Source: Campylorhamphus procurvoides (Eukaryota; Chordata; Aves; Passeriformes; Dendrocolaptidae). Taken from it: DNA of 64,000 nucleotides. Below the pieces are notes generated by a model. That model saw only the letters and a program-made list of their open reading frames with translations. It did not search any database and was not told the DNA's origin. This document shows positions 1-12,435 of the stretch, in pieces. The DNA lies in the NCBI GenBank assembly GCA_013396655.1, contig WBMV01000460.1, forward strand, positions 1,007 to 65,006, in the 5' to 3' direction. A program made the position numbers and the translations under genes. The stretch's first letter is position 1, and each line of letters opens with the position of its first letter.

Positions 1-1430
1 CAGGGTCCTCCTTCTTGCCCTTCTTGAAAAGTGGGATAATGTTTGCCAGCTTCCAGTCAGCTGGGACCTCTCTGGATTCCCAAAACCAAGCAAAAGTCAT
101 TGCAAGAGGTTTTGCAATGACATCAGCCAGCATTTTGAGGATTCTGGGATGGACCCCATCAGGTCCCATAGGTTTGTAGGGATGCAGCTGGAGCAGCAGA
201 TCCCTCACAATTTCAGGGTCGACTGGGAGTTGGTCATTCTTGCAGTCATGGCCCTCCAGCTCAGGGCACTGAGACCCCCCTGGTCCATCATCCATGTTGA
301 AGACAGAGGCCAAGAAAGCATTAAACACCTCTGCCTTGTCTCTGTCCCTGTTCGTGAAGTGACCATCCTCATCCTGCAACAGGCCAATGATATTTCTATC
401 CTGCCTATTGCCATTAATGTATTTGAAAAAACTCCTTTTATTGTCCCCCACATTTCTGTCCAGGTTCAACTCCAACTGAGCTTTGGCTGTGTGAATTTTC
501 TCCCTCCAGCAGCAAACAGCATCTCTGGATTCTTTGCATGTCACTTGACCTTGCTTCCACTGGGCATACCCCTTCCTCTTTTGCCTTATTTGCAAGAGAA
601 GATCCCTGCTCAGCCAAAGTGGCTTCCTGCCTGCGCTGCTTGAGTTTCAGCATTTGGGAAGTGTCTACTCCTGTGCTCTTAGGAGGTGATGTTTGAAAAG
701 TGACCAGCACTGACGGACTTCAGCACCTGCAAAAACATCTTCCCAGGTGACCTTACTTACTAATTCCATGAGCAGCCTGAAGTCTGCTCTCCTCATGTCC
801 AGGGCTGAGGTTTAGCTGGCACTTTTCCTCCTGTCAGCAGATTTTAAACTTGATCACCTCATGGTCTCTGTGGCCAAGACAGCCACCAATCTCCACTTTG
901 CTCACAAAATCCACTCTGCTGACAAGCAGCAGTTCAAGGAGGGCATCTTTTCACATCAGTTGCCTTAGGACCTGTTCCATAAAGTTGTCATCCAGATTTT
1001 TTAGGAATCTTCTGGCCGAGGTTGTACCAGGTGTGTGATGCTCCCAGTTTATTTCTGGCAAGGTGAAGTCCTCCATAAGGACAAGGACAGTTCATTTGGA
1101 AGTGTCCTTGGTTCCTCAGTGTCTTTGTTGTGGCTGGCAGGTCTGTCATAGACTCCCACAATGATATCTACATTATTTGTTTGTCCCTTGATTCTTACCC
1201 AGAGGTTCTCAACTGTGCCTCTGCCAGCTGTGAGCTCCATGCATTCTAACCCTTCTGTTACATACAGTGCCACCCTTCTGCCTCTTCTGTCCTGCCTGTC
1301 CCTCCTGTGGAGCCTGTAACCATCTGACAGGGCACTTCAGTCACAAGTCTCATCCCACTAGGTTTCACTCATGCCAGTGTCAAATCTCTAAATCAATGTT
1401 GCCTCACTTAAGCTGAAAATAAATCTTGCA
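1..1430 (-). mobile_element. CR1 LINE fragment, ORF2 endonuclease and reverse transcriptase (decayed)
   Basis: Read on the minus strand, the right end gives CR1 endonuclease sequence (WDET, YRLHRRDRQDRRG, then VALYV and LWVRIKGQ near 1050-1370). The left end gives reverse-transcriptase sequence (KMLADVIAKPLAMTF, DWKLANIIPLFKKG near 1-170). Between them are stretches such as FKYINGNRQDRN. Stops and frameshifts break it throughout, so it is not functional. It is truncated at its 5' side near 1430 and runs off the left edge of the window. Open frames on the + strand here are antisense artefacts. Confidence 0.92.
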
Positions 1431-4400
1431 GTAGCTTGGCACATTATCTACTTTGTAGTAGCAACTTGAATCACAATTCACAGAATTAAAGAAAAGTTGC
1501 TCTTTACAAGAAGTAAAAAATCAGCAGTTAGATAAGCATGATGTAGTCATTGTGATACCTGTCAATTGGTCTCAGATATTAAATGTAAATATAATAGCTG
1601 CGTTGACATATATGCTGTGAGCAGTAACACTTCAGCAAACTTGTTTAAAACACATAGCTAATTATGTGGGGTCTGACAGACAAGTTTTCTTTTGCAGTCA
1701 AGAAACTTGCCTTATAATGATTGGTAGTTTTTACATGCTTGGTTGAACTGTAGTAGAGCTGCCTGTAATGTTTGTCTCTCTATATACAAAATGAGTGAAT
1801 AGTTAAGAGTAGCTCAAGCTTTCAGTTCTTCCTGCTACCTTTGCTCTCCTAAATTTACAATTAAAAATTCCATACTGCGGGTAAAGTAAGAACAATTTGC
1901 TGTGAAATTGAAGACTTGGAATATTAGCTCTATAACAATAAAACTGGGTTTTTGTACTGAGAGTCTCTACACATTTGCTTACTCAGTGCAAGTTCCAAAT
2001 TTTAGCATCAAGATGTTTGCTCTCTTTTGATGTGAGAGGAAACCAACATGATACTGTCAGTGTCATTATTGGAAACTAAGGAAGACTCAGAATATGGGAT
2101 GAAGCCTCCTCATGGAACATAAACTGAGAAAAATTGCAGTAGGAATCAAACAGTTGTTTTCAGTAAGAATAACAGGCCTGCTGCTGTAATGCTGCAAGGA
2201 TCAGAGCATTCTCCTGTCTCTTATCTGGAAACAGGATGGTGTCATGCCATAATCCAGGCAAGGCAAATGATAACATAGTGGATGGTGAAGTTCATTCTTA
2301 ACAAGGCAAAGTTACATGAACCATGAAGAATGCCAAGTTATTTCTTACACCTAACCAACTGTTTCTGAACCAACTCTTATTATTTCCATCTACCAGATGG
2401 TAGAGAAATTTGACAGTTTCTGTTTTTATCTAAGAGCTTTCTTTTCATCTCTAATTTGTGAAGATGATGTACAGATCCAAAGTCATTCTTTACAGGAAAT
2501 TTTCTTGCCTCAAAAACTTGTATCTTTCTCATATATATATATGGTGTTTCAGACTTAATATTTCAGTCTGCTTGCATCATTTTTGGATCCTACAATTCTT
2601 TTGTGTACAACCACAGTGGATCGGATGCAAACTGTTTTCTCTTTTAAAACTCACTTGAATCTGGAACCATACTGTCAGTAACTTCTGTTAGTTTGATTTG
2701 AGTCTATTCTACCCATAACCAATTTGTCTGTTACTGCAGCCAGCCAGTATGTTTTTTTCACTTTTCTGTGTACAGACTTCATAAGTGTAAGTGAACCTAT
2801 CTGTAAGAAACTAGAGCTAGAAAAACATTCTGGCTTTTTTTCCCAGCAAAATCTCCGCTCTTATGATGCCTGGAAAATAACAACGCTAAACAAGAATAGC
2901 TAATTAACCTGAATATAGGTTAATTATTCAGTAGTGACTGATTTACTTTTTTTTTCCCCAAGATGTTAGCTGAGTTAAGAAGCAGTAAATGAGTTGAAAA
3001 GAAGGTTGTTAGAATTTTTTTAGATTGGATTAAGAAATCTAGGCTCTCTGCTTAAGTGTCTCTGCCTTTTTTTAATCAAGGTCTAGGCTATCTTAGAAAA
3101 CTACTGGGTCATTGATTTATTTGAGAATTATAGTCACTGTGCTACAGCATAAGCATCATCTTTAGCGTTTAGAATACATGCCATCTGGAAATTTAGCCTC
3201 TTCTAAGACTGAGTATGTGGGGAGCCTGTCTCAGAGAAACTCTGGTAAATGAAATAATCTCATCACTAAAAGTCCTTGGATATTTCTGAAGTTACAAAGG
3301 TATGTTGTAAAATTCAGGAGGCAAGCAATTTAACCTCTGCATCTTTCTTCAGGAAATTGTATATTTGTAAACTTCTTTTATTAAGGCTGAAATATATTTG
3401 GCCCCTTAACATGCTGGTGACCCTCAACAGGATTTAATTGCCTTACTTTTTTTTTTCTCTCTTTTTTAACTGGGGTTTCCAAAGCTGGATGGAGCATTTC
3501 AGATACGATCTCAAGTGTGGAACTGAGGCACTTGCTGGCTGCACCCTTCCTATTACAGTCAAGGCTGCGATAGTTTCTCTTTGCTCCAAGGATGTATCTA
3601 TCTACATTTTCTCTACACAAGTTGTGTCTAAATACTTAATAATTTGTAATATGTTAACATATGTTACAATATATTGTTGTTTAGGGAGATCAGAAAGAGT
3701 TACATGAAGCAAGTTGATATGCATAATTAAAACTATTAGAACAAATAAAGCATATATTTTCCCTGTGATTATTGTTAGAATAGACAGTACGTAATACGCT
3801 GGGGTTTGTACCTTTTAAAAATCACTGAAGTAAATTAATGTATATTCCACTGTCCATCCTTTGAATAATTCAGTCCTTGCAGCTTCTCTTTACAATATAA
3901 AATAAGCTGTCAAAGTATCGTGAAAGACAAATGTTCTACTATAGCAAGTTCTGTCAAGACAAGAACAGTCATAAATAGTCATCAGAAGACAGAAGGAGAT
4001 TGTCCATTCATTTATAAAATAGATTATGGTTTAAGAATATACAAGCCTTCTGGTAAGTCAGAAATACTAAGCCACCAATTTGTGGTTTATCTGGCATGTG
4101 AACTCTTTCAAAATCCTACTTTTTATTCTGTTGTAAGTTCCATACTTTCAGGTTCCACACCTTCATGTGAATTATTTGGTCAACTCTTTACACCTGAAAG
4201 TTTCATTTCCTTGAAGAAATTTTAAAAGTATGTTTCAGTTTTGGTAATTCAGAGGATGCATCTACATAATGTCACGCTGACAGTGATGAGCAAGCTATGC
4301 CTGTGTTCAGGACTCATTGAAGCTCCAGGGTAGAGATAATTACTGCCCTGCCCAGAGCATTCCACAGAGTTCATGTCTGAATCTGATAAGTAAAGAAGCT

Positions 4401-4527
4401 TTGCACTGAAGTGATTTCAGTTCACAAAACTTTGGCTCATTTTTCATGGCTTCACTTTTTTATTCTTTTTAGTCAGTGCTTCTGAGTAGAATGCACTCGA
4501 TATTCTTTGGCATATTTTTTATTTAAG
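1431..4527. other. Non-coding intron or upstream sequence, no recognised element
   Basis: AT-rich DNA with short open frames only, none with coding character. There is a short AT dinucleotide run near 2531-2541 and homopolymer T runs. I see no repeat family I can name. Confidence 0.6.
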
Positions 4528-4850
4528 TGTGGTTTAAACCCATCTAGCACGTAAACCCTGTGCAGCTGCTCACTCTCTCTCTCACCTACGGGATGGGAGA
4601 GAGAATCAAAAAGGATAATCCTGTGATCAGTTGGGGTCAGGTGTCCTGGCTCTGTCCCTTCCCAGCTTCTTGCACAGCCCTAGCCTCCTTACTGGCAGGT
4701 AGTATGAGAAGCAGAAAAGGCTTTGGCTCTTTGTAAGCAATAACAAAAATGTCTGTATGTTATTAACCCTGGTTTCAGCAAAATTCAAAATACAGTGCAA
4801 TACTAGCTACTGTGAAGAAAANACAACTGCTTCTTGTATGGCTTGTCTTC
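4528..4850 (-). mobile_element. ERV LTR, internally deleted (3' LTR of degraded provirus)
   Basis: It begins TGTGGTTTAAACCC, keeps the GGGATGGGAGAGAGAATC block, then jumps to the TCCTGGCTCTGTCCC...TTGCACAGCCC block and the CTACTGTGAAGAAAA end. These are the same blocks, in the same order, as the LTRs at 5899 and 10635. The length is about 320 bp against 516-560 bp for those copies. By comparison with known bird LTRs, transcription polarity is minus. An ambiguous base sits at 4822. Confidence 0.75.
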
Positions 4851-5872
4851 CATTGATCTGGGTGGTTACTACCATGGTAATTCCTATAACATGCAACTCA
4901 NTTACCCCAGACTAAACTAGCACATTTCATCCATTGTTTCCTATCATCAACATCATGCCCAGGTTCCATGCTATTCAGTGTGACCTCGTTGATCACCAAC
5001 CCCTCTCCATCCTTTTAACATAATACACCCCTGCAAAACGTCCGTTTGCCGCATGCCGAAGGGGAGGAAGGAAAACGNCTTACAACAGTTTGAAGGTATA
5101 TGCATTACAGTCTCCATCCCTAATCCTGTTGGGCCAGGTTATAGTGTTTAACATTGCAATGAACTGCAATGATAAGGTTCCTGCTCTGGTCCACCACTAA
5201 CCTCCATTGACTGTGGAGAGACATGCTGCCTCACCATGGTCTTCACCACAGACTGCAGAGGAATCTCTGCTTCTTTTCCTCTATCATGGGGTCCAACTCA
5301 TGGGAGGCAGTTTTCCATTAATTTTTCCAATGTGTGTTCTTCTCACATGCTGCAGTTCTTCACAAACTGCTCCAGCTTGAGTCCCTTCCAAGGGGTGCAG
5401 TCCTTTAGAAACTGACTACTCCAGGATGGGTCACTCACAGGGTTTTAAGTCCTGCTGGCAAGCCTGCTCCAGTGTGGGCGCTTCTCTCCATGGGTCCACA
5501 GGTCCTGCCAGGAGCTTTCTCCAGTGCAGGCTTCTAATACAGTCACAGCTGCCTTCAGGCATTCAGATACTCCACTGTGGGGTCCTCCATGTATAGCTGC
5601 ACAGAAAATGCTGCAACACCCTGACCACATGCCAGCCCAGGTGCATTGCCATGACCATGATCAAAACATTGCCAGGCACAGCACAGTGAGGTGGTCAGCA
5701 ACAAAAACAAAAGGTGGCCACTAACAAGCAGGAGACTGCTATAGAGTCGGGCAAGTGAGCCCCATGACAGACGTAGAACCGTGCTTATTACTAGCTAAAC
5801 AGCATTGACAGTTATAAATTTGATCTAGTACATTCCAGTCAAATCTGTTGTTGTCTTAAACCATTTGCACTT
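4851..5872 (-). mobile_element. Remnant provirus interior containing LTR-like blocks
   Basis: About 1 kb between two LTR copies and next to a primer-binding site. I found no gag, pol or env reading frame. The right half (5280-5620) carries repeated CTGCTCCAG-type segments closely resembling 11760-12060, and 5215-5275 resembles 12075-12140, so part of it derives from another LTR family. Ambiguous bases are at 4901 and 5078. The left half (4851-5200) is unassigned. Confidence 0.55.
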
Positions 5873-5886
5873 CACATTGGGTGCCA
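5873..5886 (-). other. Retroviral primer-binding site remnant (tRNA-Lys type)
   Basis: On the minus strand it reads TGGCACCCAATGTG. The tRNA-Lys-type site of ERVK-like elements begins TGGCGCCCAACGTG. The two differences are both CpG sites changed to CpA or TpG, as expected from methylation decay. It lies 12 bases inside the LTR edge at 5899, where a primer-binding site should be. Confidence 0.7.
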
Positions 5887-5898
5887 AAAAGGACTGTC

Positions 5899-6457
5899 TG
5901 TCATGATTTAACCCCAGATGGCAACTAAGCCCCATGGTGCTTTTCACTCACTCCCCTGCCAGTGGGATAGGGCAGAGAATTAGAAGAGTAAAAGTCAGAA
6001 AACTTGTGGGTTGAAAAGAAGGCAGTTTAGTAGGAAAAGCAAAAGCCACACACACAGGCAAATCAAAACAAGGAATGCATTCACTGCTTCCCATGAGCAG
6101 GTACATGTTCACCTGTCTCCAGGAAACCAGGGACCCATCACATGTAAAGGTGACGTGGGAAGACAAACACCATCACTCCAAATGTCCCCCCTTTCCTCCT
6201 TCTTCCCCCCACTTTATATACACTGAGGACAATGTTCTGGCAGTATCTACTATGTCTCCTCCCAGCTTCCCATTCACCCCCATCCTTCTCACCTGAGCGG
6301 CAGTACAAAAAGCAGACAGGGCCTTGACTCTGTGCAAGTGCTGCTAGGCAGTAAAAAGAAACATACCTATATTGTCAACCCTGTGTTCAGCAGAAATCCA
6401 AAAGGCAGCCCATACCAGCCACTGTGAAGAAAATTAACTCTGTTCCAGCCAAAATGG
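5899..6457 (-). mobile_element. ERV LTR (5' LTR of the degraded provirus)
   Basis: It starts TGTCATGATTTAACCCC and shares a long series of blocks with 10635-11150: the GGGTTGAAAAGAAGGCAGTTTA / GATAAAGTCAGTTTACTAGG region, CACACACAGGCAAA, ACATGTAAAGGTGAC, AGCAGACAGGGCCTTG and CTGTGAAGAAAATTAACTCTG. The right edge has decayed (the expected CCAGTACA is replaced), so the boundary is approximate. Polarity is minus, inferred from the primer-binding site to its left. Confidence 0.85.
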
Positions 6458-7919
6458 CTTGAGGGCTATAGCCTTCTTTTTTTTTCCTTGTGCTTTATTG
6501 GGGGTTTGTTTTGTTTCTTTGTTTGGTTTTGTTTGTTTGTTTTAGTGCTCTTTCTGCAGAAGCATAAGCAAGGGTAAGGGTAACTTGGGATATCGGGTAA
6601 TTTGTGAGGAAGGTATAAAGCTTGTTTGGCTACACAGCTGCCAGGGGCAGAATGACAGATGCAGATGAGTATGATGAAGTTGCGTCTGGATACCCTGTGT
6701 CCTTATCCTCCTCTACATTCTGTGCATGTTGACATCTTCATTCTATATAAGTTGCATGGTATTTCAGAATTGTCTTGCACTCCCAGTGCTTTCCTCTACA
6801 TTTTTAAGCAAGTTGACACCATATCAAGCATTTCTCAGGTGCAGCTATGGTGTGAATTGTTGCAGCTATTATTACTGGGTATTTGGGAACTGCTGTAATG
6901 GGAATATTCAGAGAGACACTGGTCAGATTTCAAAGTTTCAGGCAAGCATTTATTTATGCTCTACTAGTAGCCAATTAGCCTGTTGCAGGCTCTGAATCAA
7001 GCACTGATCGAATACATTACTTAAGTCACAGGCTTACAGTGCCGTAAGTCTGATAACTACTGTTGGCTCTGATGGTCATTGTCTTTGGTTGTTCTTAGTG
7101 CCTGAGGTCAGTGTGATCAGGCTTGTGAGCTCTTTGATGCAGAAAGCTGTAATGAAACAGCATTTTTTCATCTTTTTTCAAACTTCACTTGGTGTCACTG
7201 TCATTTAAACACTTCTCTGTGGACCAAGACCAGTCTTGACCAAAGGCAGTCTTATGGGTATTGGTCTTCTGGTTTTTTTCAGAGGTATAATACCTATTTG
7301 CAGACATCTTTCCAGTCATCTGTTTCCTCCAAATAATTGCAGACAGTGCCACACAAGCCAGTATGATGAAATATTGTGCTTCCAATTCTAATTCGTTCTT
7401 TTTAGATATTTGGGTGTAAGGTGAACAAGAATTTATTTTATTTTTCTGGTTTAAAGGAAGCAGTTTTATGTCTCAGAGTAAAACTAAAATATTATGTGCC
7501 ACAGAGAGATCTTCACTCTACAGGGAGAGAAGCTCCAAGGAAAGACATAGCCAGCTCCTCCATTGTTAGCGGAGCAAAAAAGTAAAAGAGATCTGTATGA
7601 TAAACGTCCTTCTCTTACAAAATAACATGGCAGGTTGAGGAAGACAGGAATAGGAGAAACTGGGGAGATTTTATCTGCTCCATTCGTTACTTAAGTAGAT
7701 TACATGTAGTTATCCCTGTGGTAAGCCTGCAGGTATCACAGTCATAAGCCTATTTACATGTTTCCCAGGTCAGTAGAGAAAGGATTTGTCTTAGCTTGCT
7801 TGTTTGTTTTAAGCAACTATATTTCTTTACTGGTGTCAGAGTTATTATATTCTTGTTGGAATCTGCTTCCCTGTTAGTGTCTAGGTAAAAAGACAGTTGG
7901 AACTTCTTTATTCAGTAAC
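6458..7919. other. Intronic sequence, T/G-rich run then no recognised element
   Basis: 6476-6545 is a low-complexity T/G-rich stretch with TTTGT repeats. The remainder is AT-rich without repeat or coding signals I recognise. Confidence 0.6.
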
Positions 7920-8640
7920 TGGATGGATTTTGTATTTAGTGAAGAAGGCCAGTGGCATCCTGGACTGTATCAGCAATAGTGTGGACAGCAGAGCTAGGGA
8001 AGTGATTGTCCCCCTGTACTCAGCACCAGTGAGGCCTGAACATGAACCTGGTGTGGTGAGGTTGTTAGTGGGTGAAACTTGTGGCTGTCTCTTGTACCAT
8101 TCTCTCAGGTTTTTTGGGTTACTTTTTTTTTTCTCTTTTATTTCCCCATCCCTACTCATAGAGGACATCTGCATTGTCACCTGCCCCACCATCTGGTTTT
8201 TGACTGTTGTTAAGATGAGTAAAGAAACAAAGCGGACAATACAGCCGTTGGGGCAATAATCCAGTCATGAATTGCTGCCTTCACTTTGCAGCTGGTGAGG
8301 AAATGGCTAAACGAAGCTTCTGAATTATGTCATAGTGTATTACTAATATAATAATTTTTAAGTGTGAAATTATGATACAGGATAATGCAGAGCTGAATCT
8401 TTTCAGTGGTATCCAGTGTTAGTACAAAAGGTAACAACAGGAGGTCCTCTCTGAATATGTACAAAAGATTTTTACTGTGAGGGTGGCCAAGGATGGACAC
8501 AGGTTCTCCGGGAAGGTTGTGGAGTTCCTATTCTTGACTATATTCAAAAGTCACCTGGATATGGTCCTGGGCAGAAGCCTGTAGGTAGCCCTACTTGAGC
8601 AGGTCCCTTCCAACCTCTGGGACTGTCATTTGGTGAAAGT
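7920..8640 (+). mobile_element. CR1 LINE 3' end, in two pieces
   Basis: The first piece (about 7927-8050) translates to the CR1 ORF2 C-terminal block ([31 protein letters not shown]). The second (about 8395-8640) is the CR1 3' terminal segment, with the AGGTTGTGGAGTTCCTATTC and GGTCCCTTCCAACCTCTGG motifs. About 320 bp of unrecognised DNA separate them, either an insertion or strongly decayed CR1. The element is non-functional. Confidence 0.85.
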
Positions 8641-10629
8641 TCCATGGAAAGAACAACAGACAGAAAATTTGTAACAAGAGAGGTTATACACAGAGAACAT
8701 AAGGTATATTGGTTATTCTTCTAATAAAGTAGATGTCTCCCGCTCTAATGTTTTGACATTTTCATTATTTGTTTTAATCTGTTGAGTTACTAAAATAATC
8801 TCCATTTTGACATCAGTTTTTCTCCCTTTGTTATTATCAGATGCACATTCAGCCTTCTGATGAAAGGACTGCAGCACAGTATAATACTAGGAGAAAAAAA
8901 ACTCAAACACCCATAGCTCACGTCTGAAGCAAAATCCAGATCTACTTTCAGAACTGTATCATTGATGCAGAAGCAACAGAAACTGTTTTGCCCAGGTGGT
9001 TTTCCTGTTTCATATTTTCCCCAGAGAACTCTGCTTATTAGGCAAAGTCTTTTGAATGGTGATTGTCGAGTGTTACATTATGTCCAGTTCCCACCCTGTT
9101 CTGGAACAACAGGCAGAACCACGGATGAAATTACATTTTTTTAATCAAGAATTTTGAAGGGTGTGTGTGATGAATTTTGAAAGGTGTGACAAAGTACCCT
9201 TATACATGTTAGACTTTATAATTAATCTTCTAATATGATTACTGCAGTAGAGTAAGATCTTGGCTCAAGCTAGAAATTTAATTTAATATTGTAACTATCA
9301 TTCTGCATAGAGGTATTTTCGGGACATCATGAACATGTTTATCCCATCTTATGAAAGTTATGTTAATATATTAAAGACAGGTGCCTCAGTATACAAGAAG
9401 TACCTGAGTTCACCTAAAGTGTACTTGACTGTGACTGTGACTTGAAAGCCATAGTATATGTGAATAACCTGTCTTTTACTCTATAACACATAGAAATGGT
9501 TCCATCAAATTCATAACATTGCTTGTTTGAAGTTAATTATTCATAAAATTTTTGTTAATACAAAAATTGAAAAGGAATGCTTATGTGAAGCTAGCGTGTT
9601 ATTGAAAACTGTTTCCATTTATACTGTTGTTCAGGAACCAAGCATTCTGTATTAATTGCTGAAACTTTATGTTTTGAGAAGTTTTCCTATATTGTGAAAC
9701 ACATTATGTTGCCACAAATTCTTAATTAGTTTATTGGCTGTTCATCATTATAAATAGATAAGATCTTATGATTAGCCTTTTATTTCAGCTATCAAAAGCC
9801 TGCCACTACTGCATGTGATTATGAGATCTAGTTCAGTTTACCTTCTGTGATGTTTTGTTTAGCCTTCTGGAGGAGAAAAAAGAAATTTCCTGCTGCACTT
9901 GAAAGTAAATTACAGGCTTTCATTTTCTGCATTGAATTAAAGCCTGCTACATTATTTGATCTAGACAATAAAGCATATGTAGCTGAACAAAAGTTTGCAA
10001 ACTCTGTTAGCTTGAAAAAGTAAATTAGTTCAATGTGAAATAGTCCAGGAATAAAATAAACAGTTATCTGCCACATTTTAACAGTCTCATTTGATAACTA
10101 ATAGTGCAAGTTAGTCTTTTAAACCATTTCTTCTTTACACTTCAAATCTAGAAAACAGAGGGATTCCAGCTGAAAATTTGAGTATCTTAAAAAATCTTTA
10201 GAGATTTTAACAGACAACATAAAATTGCACAGAATACACAGGAAAGGAGTAATTTTCAGTGTAGTAGCTTTGCCTATACTCTGCCCATTAGACTGAGGAA
10301 ATATTAATCTTGTTGCATTCAGCAGCTGGGTCCCGACAGTATATTTTTCCCACTTGGAGGGGTTAATTAGTCGTCTTTCAGAAGGTGGCCTGTTTAGCTT
10401 ACATTCACATCATGCAGCAAGCAGTGACTACACAAAGGAATACCATGAACAGATGGGTGTGTCCAACTGCTTAATTAGGCAGAATAAAAAAAACCCTGTC
10501 AAACATTCATCTGTTGCTTGTGATACACCTGATGGTCCAATTGGGCAAAAATTATGTCTTCTCTGCTGCAATATGCAGTTCCTGTATTTACATGAAGTGT
10601 AAGTGAAAAAACTGAGACATTTCATTTAG
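8641..10629. other. Intronic sequence, no recognised element
   Basis: AT-rich, no coding exon, no repeat I can assign. Confidence 0.6.
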
Positions 10630-10634
10630 ATTAT

Positions 10635-11150
10635 TGTCGTGGTTTCACCCCAGCCTGCAACCAAGCCCCACACAACTGCTTGCTCACTTTTTGACCAGGA
10701 GGACTGGGGACAGAATGAGAAGGATAAAAGCCAGAAAATGGGTGTGTTGAGATAAAGTCAGTTTACTAGGGAAAGCAAAAGCTGCACACACAGGCAAAGC
10801 AAAACAAGGAATTCCCATGGGCGTGCAGGTATTCAGCCATGCCCAGGAGAGCAGGGCCCCGTCACATGTAAAGGTGACTTGGGAAGATGAACACCATTGC
10901 TCCTAATGTGCGCCCTTCATCCTTCAGTTTCAGTCACCTGTGTCTCCACCCAACTTCCCATGCATTCCCAACTTCCTTGCCAGCGTGGCAGTATAAAAAG
11001 CAGAAAAGGCCTTGGCTCTCTGCAAGCCCTGCTCAGCAATAACAAAAACATCTTTGTATTATCAACCCTTAGCTCAGCACAAATTCAAAACACAGCCCCA
11101 TACTAGCAACTCTGAAGGAAATTAATTCTACCCCTGCCAAAGCCAGTACA
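10635..11150 (-). mobile_element. Solo ERV LTR with intact 5-bp target duplication
   Basis: 516 bp, beginning TGTCGTGGTTTCACCCC and ending GCCAGTACA (TG...CA). It is flanked on both sides by ATTAT (10630-10634 and 11151-11155), a perfect 5-bp target-site duplication. No internal sequence is attached, so it is a solo LTR left by recombination. In minus polarity it carries a GCTTTTTATACTGCC TATA region and a CTAGTAAACTG poly(A) region, as in related bird LTRs. It lies in the 5' intron of RFX3, antisense to it. Confidence 0.93.
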
Positions 11151-11372
11151 ATTATAAAAATCTGTTCTCGTAACTTCCCAGTATTGATGCAATGTAAAAG
11201 AATTACAGTGACTGCATCACTAACATGGTGGTAGAAGAACTTCCAGTGAATAGGAAGATATTTAAGGTTGACTGCCAAACATATCATATGGCACTTACAA
11301 GGAAAAATCTATGTTGTGATCTGGGCTAAGTTTTGCATTTAGGATAGAGACTTAGACCAAAATAGTGGAAGC

Positions 11373-12435
11373 AGTCATTGGCTGAATGTCAGGTGTCCAC
11401 CAAAGCTGCTCTACCTCTCCCCTCCTCAGCTGGTCAAAGGACAGAAAATATAGCCAAAACTTGTTGGTCAAGAGATGAACAGGGAGATATCACTCGCCAA
11501 TTACCATCACAGGCAAAACAGACTTGACTTGAGGAAAATTATTTGCATTTATTGCCAATGAAATCAGGGTAGGATAATGAGAAGTAAACCAAAATCTTAA
11601 AAACACTTTCCCACTTCCTCCCAGGCTTAGCTTTTTTCCTAATTCTCTACTTCCTCCCCTCCAGAAATGTAAGGGCATTTGGAACAGGGATTACTGTTGG
11701 GTCATTACACATTGTTTCTGCTGCTGTTTCCTTCGCAGGGGGAGGACTGCTCATGCTCTTCCCCTGCTCCATGTTGGGCCCATCCCATGTGAGACAGTCC
11801 TCCATGAATTTCTCCATGAGTCCTTCCCTTGGGCTGCAGTTCCTCACAAACTGCTCCAGTGTGGGTACCTTAAGTGTTGTGCAGTCCTGCAGAAACTTCA
11901 GACTGCTCCAGTGTGGGTCACCTTCAGGGTCACAAGTCCTGTCAGCAAACCTCCTCCAGCGTGGGCTCCTCTCTCCACGGGTCTGAGAGATCCTGCTAGA
12001 ACTCTGCTGCTGTGTGGTCCTCCACAGTCTGCAGGTGGATATACGCTCCCCTGTGGACCTCTAGGGACTAAAGGGGGACATCATGCTTCACCATGGGCTC
12101 TGGGGGAAATATCTGCTTGGGCATGTGAAGCACCTTCTCCTCCTCCACTGATTTATCTGCAGGGCTGTTTCTCTTGCATATTCTCCCTCCATTCTTCTGT
12201 GGTTGCAATTTGCTTCTGCCCAGTAATTTGTTTTTTCCCCTTATTAAATATGTTATTCCAGAGGCACCAGCAGTGTCCATGATGGGCTTAACCTTGTTCG
12301 GCAGTGGTTCCATCTTGGATCCAGCTGGCACCATCTTCACTGGACATAGAGAAAGCTTCTGACAGCTTCCCAGAGAAGCCACCTGTATAGTCCCCTTCAC
12401 CTGATACATAAACTTTGCCACACAAACCCTATACA
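11373..12435 (-). mobile_element. Long (about 1.06 kb) ERVL-type LTR
   Basis: The left part (GGTGTCCACCAAAGCTGCTCTACC) matches the start of the LTR at 25847. The middle (11840-11970) holds about three diverged units with CTGCTCCAGTGTGGGT. The right part ends AAACCCTATACA. In minus polarity it has ATATTTAATAAGGGG as a TATA-like box, consistent with a bird ERVL LTR that I recognise from general knowledge. The left edge is decayed and no target duplication is visible. Open frames here are spurious. Confidence 0.82.

Noticed and set aside
149..643. 164-codon + strand open frame
   Set aside because: It lies antisense to CR1 reverse-transcriptase sequence; the minus strand carries the recognisable motifs.
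7897..8259. 120-codon + strand open frame
   Set aside because: Its middle is the CR1 ORF2 C-terminus, and the rest is chance extension into non-coding DNA.
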